Source: Prevotellaceae bacterium (GTDB lineage Bacteria; Bacteroidota; Bacteroidia; Bacteroidales; UBA932). From it: a stretch of DNA of 7,398 nucleotides. The notes beneath the pieces are model-generated. The model had not been told where the DNA came from. It worked only from the letters and a program-made list of their open reading frames with translations, and made no database searches. The stretch spans positions 1 through 7,398 of the forward strand of contig JAITVR010000216.1 in assembly GCA_031285695.1 (NCBI GenBank), given 5' to 3'. This document shows positions 1 to 5,751 of the stretch, piece by piece; the stretch's first letter is position 1; each line of letters opens with the position of its first letter. The translations under genes and the position numbers were made by a program.

Positions 1-26
1 CACTTTTATTTTTCAGCCAAAATGAC

Positions 27-34
27 TACCTTTG
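27..34 (+). promoter_or_regulatory. Bacteroidota-type -7 promoter box for guaB
   Basis: TACCTTTG matches the TAnnTTTG -7 element used by the Bacteroidota primary sigma factor at every fixed position. Transcription would start about 5-7 bases after the final G, near position 40, giving guaB a leader of roughly 63 bases. The T-rich stretch at 4-13 sits where the -33 element is expected, but no clean TTTG is present. A second, 7-of-8 match (TAACTTTA, 81-88) lies closer to the gene and is a weaker alternative. Confidence 0.65.
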
Positions 35-70
35 CCTAATTGTACTCGCTTCACTTGCGATGTTTTTACT

Positions 71-83
71 TTACAAAATGTAA
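71..83. promoter_or_regulatory. Perfect small dyad in the guaB leader
   Basis: TTACA-AAA-TGTAA is a perfect 5-base inverted repeat with a 3-base spacer. It lies between the -7 box at 27-34 and the guaB start at 104. It has the size and symmetry of a dimeric repressor site, but a dyad this short in AT-rich DNA can arise by chance. No regulator is identified. It also overlaps the weaker promoter candidate at 81-88. Confidence 0.2.
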
Positions 84-103
84 CTTTATAACTCAAAAAA
101 TAT

Positions 104-1585
104 ATGTCCTTTGCTACCGAAAGAGCCGTTGTTGAAGGCCTCACGTTTGATGACGTGTTGCTGCAACCTGCTTACGCTGAGGTGCTTCCGCGCGATGTAA
201 GCGTGGTCACCAAGTTTACTCGCCGCATTTCCATCAACGCGCCCATTGTGTCGGCCGCCATGGATACCGTTACCGAAAGTCAGCTGGCCATTGCCATTGC
301 GCGCGAAGGCGGTATTGGCGTTATTCACAAAAATATGACCATTGAGCAGCAGGCTGCGCAGGTAAAAGTGGTAAAGCGCGCCGAAAATGGCATGATTTAC
401 GACCCGCTAACCATTGGCGCTGAGCAAACTGTGGGCGACGCGCTGCGCATGATGAAGGAAAATCGCATTGGCGGAATTCCGGTGGTGAGCGCCGATAAAA
501 AGTTGGTGGGCATTGTTACCAACCGCGATTTGCGCTTTGAAGACAACACCAAACGCCTAATAAAAGAAGTAATGACGCCGCGCGAACGGCTCATTACCAT
601 TACCGATAAAGACTTCAAAAGCCTTGAAGTGGCGGCCGAAATTTTGCGCAAGCATAAAATAGAAAAGCTACCCGTGGTAAACTCCGCCAACGATTCGCTC
701 ATGGGCTTGTTTACCTTTAAAGACCTTACCAAAGCAAAGGATAACCCCAACGCCTGCAAGGACAGCATGGGGCGGCTGCGCGTGGCGGCCGGCGTGGGCA
801 TTACAACCGATGCTATGCAGCGCGTAGCGGCGCTGGTTGAGGCGGGTGTAGATGCGGTGGTAATTGATACCGCGCACGGGCACACGCTTGGCGCGGCTGA
901 GTTGCTAAAAAAAGTAAAGTCAACCTACAAAGATGTAGATGTGGTGGTGGGCAACTGCGCCACCGCCGAAGCAGCCAAAATGCTGGCCGATGCAGGTGCC
1001 GATGCCGTAAAAGTAGGCATTGGTCCCGGCTCCATTTGCACCACGCGCATCATAGCGGGGGTAGGCGTGCCGCAGCTTTCGGCCATATTCGATGTGGCGC
1101 AGGCGCTCAAGGGCACGGGCGTTCCCGTTATTGCCGATGGCGGCATTCGCTACTCGGGCGATATTGTAAAGGCGCTTGCCGCAGGCGCTGACTGCATTAT
1201 GGCAGGCTCCATGTTTGCCGGAGTGGAAGAGTCGCCGGGCGAAACAATTATTTACAACGGAAGAAAATTTAAGGCATACCGCGGCATGGGCTCGCTGGAA
1301 GCTATGCAGCACGGCTCAAAGGATAGGTATTTTCAGGCAGAAGCAGATGAGCTGAGCAAGCTTGTACCCGAAGGCATTGCCGGGCGCGTGCCGTACAAGG
1401 GCACGCTTGCGGAGGTTATTTACCAAATGCTGGGTGGCTTGCGCGCGGGCATGTTTTACTGCGGTGCAAAAAATATGGAGGCGCTCAAAAGCGCAAAGTT
1501 TGTGCGCATAACCAACTCCGGCATGACCGAAAGCCACCCGCACGATATTACGGTAACGAGCGAGGCTCCGAACTATAGTAGATAA
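104..1585 (+). CDS. guaB: IMP dehydrogenase
   Basis: Cytoplasmic enzyme that oxidises IMP to XMP with NAD+, the first committed step of GMP synthesis. The product is 493 residues, a normal bacterial length. The barrel begins with the family signature GLTFDDVLL (residues 12-20). Two CBS domains interrupt it at about 97-145 and 156-208; these usually bind adenine nucleotides and tune activity. The catalytic loop [11 protein letters not shown] places the nucleophilic cysteine at 312, which forms the covalent E-XMP intermediate. The phosphate-binding [10 protein letters not shown] (344-353) and the mobile-flap Arg408-Tyr409 in KDRYFQ, used in the hydrolysis step, are all present, so the enzyme looks fully active. 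The start ATG follows an A-rich stretch with no Shine-Dalgarno sequence, as is usual in Bacteroidota, and the product begins like other IMPDHs. It has its own promoter and is separated from the envelope operon by a repeat-filled gap of 109 bases. Confidence 0.98.
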   Translation: MSFATERAVVEGLTFDDVLLQPAYAEVLPRDVSVVTKFTRRISINAPIVSAAMDTVTESQLAIAIAREGGIGVIHKNMTIEQQAAQVKVVKRAENGMIYDPLTIGAEQTVGDALRMMKENRIGGIPVVSADKKLVGIVTNRDLRFEDNTKRLIKEVMTPRERLITITDKDFKSLEVAAEILRKHKIEKLPVVNSANDSLMGLFTFKDLTKAKDNPNACKDSMGRLRVAAGVGITTDAMQRVAALVEAGVDAVVIDTAHGHTLGAAELLKKVKSTYKDVDVVVGNCATAEAAKMLADAGADAVKVGIGPGSICTTRIIAGVGVPQLSAIFDVAQALKGTGVPVIADGGIRYSGDIVKALAAGADCIMAGSMFAGVEESPGETIIYNGRKFKAYRGMGSLEAMQHGSKDRYFQAEADELSKLVPEGIAGRVPYKGTLAEVIYQMLGGLRAGMFYCGAKNMEALKSAKFVRITNSGMTESHPHDITVTSEAPNYSR

Positions 1586-1588
1586 AAA

Positions 1589-1708
1589 GACAATTGATAG
1601 TTGACAACTGACAATTGACAATTTTTGACCACCGGCATTAGCCGTGGCACCAATTGTTCATTGTCCATTATCCATTGTAAATTGTAAATTGTAAATGGTA
1701 AATGCTAA
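1589..1708. repeat. Bipartite 7-base repeat array with opposed arms
   Basis: The gap after guaB is built from 7-base units. The left arm (1589-1623) holds five consecutive units of the form GAYARYT, for example GACAATT and GACAACT. The right arm (1653-1708) holds eight consecutive units starting with AT, for example ATTGTTC, ATTATCC and ATTGTAA, with no break in phase. The right-arm consensus is roughly the reverse complement of the left, so the arms can pair as a long imperfect stem. The GC-rich core 1624-1652 lies between them. The last two right-arm units (ATGGTAA at 1695 and ATGCTAA at 1702) lie inside the following coding sequence and supply its start codon. No transposase or target duplication is visible. 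It could be a decayed simple repeat, an mRNA-structure element, or a protein-binding array. Confidence 0.8.
1629..1647 (+). other. GC-rich hairpin at the core of the repeat array
   Basis: Seven base pairs form between CCACCGGC (1629-1636) and GCCGTGG (1641-1647), with one bulged C at 1632 and an ATTA tetraloop. It sits exactly between the two opposed arms of the 7-base array, so it would cap a longer composite stem. No T-tract follows the stem (the next bases are CACCAATTG), so it is not a standard intrinsic terminator. It could still slow polymerase or protect the guaB 3' end. Confidence 0.45.
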
Positions 1709-2552
1709 ATATACGCTGCTCTTCGGGCTGCTTTTTGCGCTTTCGTCATGCGAGTACATTCCGTGGAATAGCAGCGCGCCCCTGGCCAAAGTAGGTAGCA
1801 AAACCTTGTACGCGAACGATGTACAGGGAATTTTTGCAAAAAATATTTCGGCAAGCGACAGCCTTACTGTGCTGCGAAACTACGTAGATACTTGGGTGCA
1901 AAAGGAGCTGCTGCTGCTGCTGGCCGAGGAAAAGCTGGACAGCGAGCGCAAAGATGTTACCGAGCTGCTTTACGAGTACCGCAGCTCGCTGCTGGTGTAC
2001 CGCTACGAGCAGGCGTACATTGAGCAAAGCCTCGATACTGTGGTAAGCAGCACCGAAATTGAGCAATTTTACAACGCCAACAGGCAAAGTTTTAAGTTAA
2101 GCAAACCCTTGGTGCGCGTACGTTTTATTAAGCTCAAAAAAAACTCTTCGTACCTTGAGCGCATCAAAAAATTGTACCGCTCCAACACGCCCGATGACAT
2201 TACAATGCTCGAAAGTTTTTGCCTGCAAGCTGCGCTGCGCTTAGATTACTTTGGCGACCGCTGGCTGAGCTTAGAGGAGCTTATGCCGGAGCTGCCGTTT
2301 GTGGAAAATATTGAAGAGCAGGTAGCAAAAAACAAGCACATTGAGGTGAGCGACAACGCGTACACCTACCTCATTGCCATTCGCGATTACCGCGCACGCC
2401 ACGCCATTGCGCCGCTTGAGTATGAGAGCGACAACATCAAAAATATGATACTCAGCCGCCGCAAGCAGTACATGATTGAGGATTTGGAAAAGCGTGTGCT
2501 GCGCGATGCCAAGCACAACGAAACCGTAAAAATATTTTTAGCCGATGAGTAA
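1695..2552 (+). CDS. Lipoprotein with SurA/parvulin-like N-terminus
   Basis: Product of 285 residues, probably a periplasmic-facing lipoprotein helping outer-membrane proteins fold. The N-terminus is a lipoprotein signal with lipobox LSSC and the modified cysteine at residue 19. Residues 30-45 (LAKVGSKTLYANDV) read like the opening strand of SurA/PpiC chaperones, and a long, charged helical region follows (about 55-130). I see no HILI or GYHII parvulin active-site motif, so if related to the family it is probably a chaperone without isomerase activity. The start is well fixed: an in-frame TAA lies directly before the ATG, and the next candidates would remove the signal. The ATG itself lies within the 7-base repeat array. 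The end overlaps the SurA gene by 8 bases, implying translational coupling. The protein is poorly conserved; the family assignment rests on context and the short N-terminal resemblance, while the lipoprotein call rests on the lipobox. Confidence 0.75.
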   Translation: MVNAKYTLLFGLLFALSSCEYIPWNSSAPLAKVGSKTLYANDVQGIFAKNISASDSLTVLRNYVDTWVQKELLLLLAEEKLDSERKDVTELLYEYRSSLLVYRYEQAYIEQSLDTVVSSTEIEQFYNANRQSFKLSKPLVRVRFIKLKKNSSYLERIKKLYRSNTPDDITMLESFCLQAALRLDYFGDRWLSLEELMPELPFVENIEEQVAKNKHIEVSDNAYTYLIAIRDYRARHAIAPLEYESDNIKNMILSRRKQYMIEDLEKRVLRDAKHNETVKIFLADE

Positions 2553-3894
2553 TTTTATAAAAACGTTGCGTAGCCTTGCCTTGCTGCTGTGCATTACATC
2601 GCTCAACTTGGCGGTGGCGCAGCAAAACGTGCTGGACAAAGTAATTGCTGTGGTGGGCAACGAAGCCATTTTGGAGTCGGACATGGAGCAGGAAATAATG
2701 CAGTTGCGCGCCCAAGGGCAAATGGTGGACGATAACCTGCGCTGCGAAATTTTTGAAAATTTACTTGTACAAAAATTGTTGCTGGCACAGGCCAAAATTG
2801 ACAGCCTTGCGGTAAATGATGTGGCTGTGGAGCAGGAGGTTGAGCAGCGCCTGCGTTACTTTACCATGCAGCTGGGCAGCGCGCAAAAAGTAGAGGAATA
2901 TTGGCACAAACCCATGTTCGAAATCAAGGAGCAAATGCGAAAAATGGTGAACGATAACAACCTCACGCAGCAAATGCGAATGAAAATTGTGGAGGGAGTT
3001 GTCATTACGCCGCGCGATGTGGAGCTGTTTTACAAAAGCATGCCCACCGACAGTTTTCCTATGATACCCGAGCAATTCGTTATACAGCAAATTGCAAAAT
3101 ATCCGCCATCGGGTAGCGAGGCGCGCTACCTTGTGCGCGAAAAATTGCTGGAGCTGCGCGAGCGCGCCATGAAGGGCGAAAAATTTTCGACCCTTGCCGT
3201 AATGTACTCCGAAGATGGCTCGGCACGCCGCGGCGGCGAGCTGGGATTGAGCCCACGCGAGCAGTTTGTAAAGCCCTTTGCCGATGCCGGTTGGTCGCTC
3301 AAGCAGGGGCAAGTTTCGCAAATTGTGGAAACGGAATTTGGCTACCACATTATACAGTGCATCGAAATTCAAGGCGATATGCGCAACTTGCGCCACATTC
3401 TTATTCGCCCAAAATTTTCGTCGGAAACGCAGCAGCGCGCCACGCAGCAGCTCGATAGCGTAGCGCAGCTTATTCGCGCCGACAGCATGACTTTTGAGAG
3501 TGCCGTAACTAACTTTTCCGAAGATAAAAGCACGCGCATGAGCGGCGGCCACGTTATTAATCAAGAAACGCAAACCACGCGCTTTGACAAGGACCAGCTG
3601 GTGCCCACCGATTACAAGGTGCTGCGCGATATGAAGGTGGGCGAAGTGTCGCTGCCCTTTGCCTCGCAGGACGCTTCGGGTAACGAAATTTTTAAAGTCA
3701 TAAAGCTGAAGGAGCTTATTCCCGTGCACCGCGCCAACCTTGTGCAGGACTACATGGTAATTCACGATGATGCTCAAAATCGCAAGCAGCAGGAAACCTT
3801 TGAGAGCTGGGTGCAAAAGCGCATCAAAACCGCCATCATCATCATCAACCCCGAAATGCACAGCTGTAAGATGCAGCGCAGCTGGGTAAAATGA
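2545..3894 (+). CDS. surA: SurA-type periplasmic chaperone/peptidyl-prolyl isomerase
   Basis: Periplasmic chaperone that escorts unfolded outer-membrane proteins to the BAM complex. The 449-residue product has a Sec signal (hydrophobic about 9-24) with likely cleavage AVA|QQ after residue 25. The SurA N-domain begins DKVIAVVGNEAILESDM (31-47). Two parvulin domains follow. Domain 1 (about 176-277) has FSTLAVMYSEDGSARRGGELGL (20 of these 22 residues match the usual pattern) and GYHIIQ. Domain 2 (about 280-390) has LRHILI at 282-287 and FSEDKSTRMSGG. The C-terminal segment (about 395-449) returns to helix and ends in a Cys/Trp-containing tail. Domain 1 lacks the first active-site histidine and domain 2 lacks the second, so isomerase activity may be weak. 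The start ATG overlaps the upstream gene in ATGAGTAA, and the end overlaps the lptA-like gene in ATGA, placing it in a coupled operon. E. coli SurA has the same overall plan but about 428 residues. Confidence 0.92.
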   Translation: MSNFIKTLRSLALLLCITSLNLAVAQQNVLDKVIAVVGNEAILESDMEQEIMQLRAQGQMVDDNLRCEIFENLLVQKLLLAQAKIDSLAVNDVAVEQEVEQRLRYFTMQLGSAQKVEEYWHKPMFEIKEQMRKMVNDNNLTQQMRMKIVEGVVITPRDVELFYKSMPTDSFPMIPEQFVIQQIAKYPPSGSEARYLVREKLLELRERAMKGEKFSTLAVMYSEDGSARRGGELGLSPREQFVKPFADAGWSLKQGQVSQIVETEFGYHIIQCIEIQGDMRNLRHILIRPKFSSETQQRATQQLDSVAQLIRADSMTFESAVTNFSEDKSTRMSGGHVINQETQTTRFDKDQLVPTDYKVLRDMKVGEVSLPFASQDASGNEIFKVIKLKELIPVHRANLVQDYMVIHDDAQNRKQQETFESWVQKRIKTAIIIINPEMHSCKMQRSWVK

Positions 3895-5735
3895 TTTCAA
3901 AAAAAATGCAGATGAAGAAGAATAGGAATTTTACGAAGTTTAGGAATTTTAGGAGAATAGTTTTTTCTTTTCCTACACTTCTTAAACTTCCTCTTTTTTT
4001 TCTGCTAATTTTTCTTGCAAAAAACACCTTTGCCGAACGGCGACCGGTGCAAATTGTGCACGCCGATGCAGCGCGCAGCCTCAAGCGCGGCGAGGGAACC
4101 ATCAACCGACTTATTGGCAACGTGAAGCTGCTGCACAACGAGGCCACCATGACCTGCGACAGCGCGTACCTGTACCCCGACAACCGCTTTGAAGCCTTTA
4201 GCCGCGTGGTGGTAAACAAAGACACCGTGTGGCTTTACGGCGATTACATGGACTACCGAAGCGCCGAAGATGTGGGAAAAGTGCGCGGAAAAATGGTTAC
4301 GCTCATTGACGGAGCAACGCGGCTGCGCACGCAATTTCTCGATTTCAACACCGCCACCAACGTTGCATTTTTTTCGCAAGGCGGAACCATTGACAACGAA
4401 GATAACCTGCTTGAAAGCGAGCAGGGCTACTATTTTTCTGACGAAAAGCTGGCCATTTTCAACGCAAAGGTGGAAATGCAAAACGTGGATTATAAGCTGA
4501 AATCCGACTCGCTGCACTACCTTACCAATGGCGATGTGGCTACGTTTTTTAAGCAAACCTACGTTTTTCACGAAGATGTTTTTGCCTCGTTTCGGCGCGG
4601 GTTTTACCACAAAATGGCCGACCACTTTTTTATGGCCGACAACGCCTACATGATGAGCGAAAAGCAGGAATCGTGGAGCGATAGCGCGCACTACTACCGC
4701 GCGCAAAAGGTGGGCGAAATGTTTGGCAACGTGCAGCTTTTTGATTCGGCGCAGCACGCTATGACCTTGGGCGATTACGCAAAATTGTTGGAGGCGAATG
4801 AAGTTGCGCTGGTAACGCAAAATCCTGTTGGCGTATTTTTTTCCGAAAATGTGAAGGACGATACCATGTTTCTCAAAGCCGATACGCTGCTGGTGCGCCG
4901 CGTGCTGACTATCGACACTTCGGCTTTTGAGCCCGACAGCGTGCAGCTTTCGCAGCTTGATAGCATGAAAAAAACTTTGACCGATAGCGTGCAAATCGCG
5001 CAGCTCGACAGCCTTTTTTCCGATTCCACAGTCATAAAACATGACAGCATAAAGTACCTGCACGCCTTTCACCACGTTAAGTTTTACCACCCCGAAATTC
5101 AGGGCGTGTGCGACTCTATGACCTACAGCACCATCGATTCGCTGCTCGAAATGTTTTTTGAACCCGTGCTGTGGAACTACGCCAATCAGCTGACGGGCGA
5201 CAAAATAAATGTGATTACAAAAAACAATGAGCTGCATTCGCTGGAGCTCGAAGGCGCAGGTTTTATAACCTCGGTGGACGACAGCACAAAGCTGTTTTAC
5301 AATCAGCTAAGCGGAAAATTGATAGTGGCAAACTTTGCCCAAAACGACCTGTATCGCGTGGATATTTTTGGCAGCGGGCAGTCGATATATTACTTGCGCG
5401 ACAAGGCAAAGCTATCGGGCGTAAACAGCTCGACAAGCGAGGATATGGTTATTCATATAAAAAACCGGAAGGTGTCGAAAATTAGCTACTCGGCCAATCC
5501 TTCGTCAAATATTTTACCGCCCAAAGATATAGATGTAACGGCGCTTACGCTGAAAGGTTTTAGCTGGCAAAAAGACGCTCGACCGCAGTCGCGGCGGGAG
5601 ATTACGCAGCGCAGCATTCGCCCCACGCAGCGCAAGGAAAGCGCGCAAATTTCAGCGCCCACATTTTCCATTACGCAGCGCTTGAACGAGGTAAAGGGCG
5701 GTTTTCTTCCTCCCAAAGATGTGAGAAAAAAATAA
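3891..5735 (+). CDS. OstA/LptA-like LPS transport protein
   Basis: Probably a periplasmic bridge or outer-membrane partner protein carrying lipopolysaccharide between the membranes (Lpt pathway). The 614-residue product has a signal peptide with hydrophobic core about 30-44 and likely cleavage TFA|ER after residue 48. From about 53 to 260 it carries the OstA/LptA beta-jellyroll pattern of repeated 'G.v....ad.l.y......a.g.v' strands, for example LIGNVKLLHNEATMTCDSAYLY and LYGDYMDYRSAEDVGKVRG read in part. A second such block follows at about 275-520. Between them (342-388) is a Ser/Asp-rich linker with an internal duplication. E. coli LptA is only about 185 residues; the long form is usual in Bacteroidota. 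The start ATG forms an ATGA overlap with surA; Met6 and Met8 are alternatives that would shorten the unusually long N-region. The basic tail from about 560 looks disordered. Not LptD, since no C-terminal barrel is evident. The role is inferred from the family. Confidence 0.86.
   Translation: MISKKMQMKKNRNFTKFRNFRRIVFSFPTLLKLPLFFLLIFLAKNTFAERRPVQIVHADAARSLKRGEGTINRLIGNVKLLHNEATMTCDSAYLYPDNRFEAFSRVVVNKDTVWLYGDYMDYRSAEDVGKVRGKMVTLIDGATRLRTQFLDFNTATNVAFFSQGGTIDNEDNLLESEQGYYFSDEKLAIFNAKVEMQNVDYKLKSDSLHYLTNGDVATFFKQTYVFHEDVFASFRRGFYHKMADHFFMADNAYMMSEKQESWSDSAHYYRAQKVGEMFGNVQLFDSAQHAMTLGDYAKLLEANEVALVTQNPVGVFFSENVKDDTMFLKADTLLVRRVLTIDTSAFEPDSVQLSQLDSMKKTLTDSVQIAQLDSLFSDSTVIKHDSIKYLHAFHHVKFYHPEIQGVCDSMTYSTIDSLLEMFFEPVLWNYANQLTGDKINVITKNNELHSLELEGAGFITSVDDSTKLFYNQLSGKLIVANFAQNDLYRVDIFGSGQSIYYLRDKAKLSGVNSSTSEDMVIHIKNRKVSKISYSANPSSNILPPKDIDVTALTLKGFSWQKDARPQSRREITQRSIRPTQRKESAQISAPTFSITQRLNEVKGGFLPPKDVRKK
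3924..3992. repeat. 9-base repeat array with inverted arms inside a signal-peptide region
   Basis: Four 9-base units run from 3924 to 3959 (for example AGGAATTTT, repeated exactly at 3942, with ACGAAGTTT between). Three opposed units run from 3966 to 3992 (TCTTTTCCT, ACACTTCTT, AAACTTCCT). Bases 3924-3945 pair with 3971-3992 at 19 of 22 positions, around a 25-base spacer, so a strong hairpin is possible just after the lptA-like start codon. The period of 9 keeps the reading frame, and the translation shows it as three-residue steps: RNF, TKF, RNF on the left and SFP, TLL, KLP on the right. The right arm encodes the beginning of the hydrophobic signal core. Confidence 0.75.
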
Positions 5736-5751
5736 ATTTACCTTACCAATT

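Noticed and set aside
35..103. Purine or other riboswitch in the guaB leader
   Set aside because: The leader of about 63 bases is AT-rich and shows only a 4-5 bp stem (46-60) and the small dyad; no aptamer core is visible.
1601..1627. Possible promoter for the lipoprotein operon (TTGACA at 1601 and AATTTTTG at 1620)
   Set aside because: The -7 match is imperfect at the important first T, and TTGACA-like strings arise from the repeat units themselves. Too weak to annotate as a promoter.
1629..1665. Intrinsic terminator for guaB
   Set aside because: The GC stem is present but is not followed by a run of T, so it lacks the second half of the signal.
1589..1708. CRISPR array or insertion-sequence remnant
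   Set aside because: Units are 7 bases with no spacers, there are no cas genes, no transposase fragment and no target-site duplication.
1908..1922. Five CTG repeats in the lipoprotein gene, and four ATC repeats near 3836-3847 in surA
   Set aside because: Short in-frame runs coding for Leu and Ile that can be explained by codon preference; too short to suggest a hypermutable tract.
2761..3900. Long minus-strand open frame (379 codons) opposite surA
   Set aside because: It runs antisense through well-conserved SurA domains, its translation is low-complexity and rich in His, Leu and Ala with no recognisable domain, and it has no promoter or gene-like context. It is a by-product of the codon use of the real gene.
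4005..5237. Long minus-strand open frame (410 codons) opposite the lptA-like gene
   Set aside because: Same pattern: antisense to a gene with signal peptide and family strand pattern, His/Val-rich translation, no motif. Considered as a possible overlapping gene but nothing supports it.
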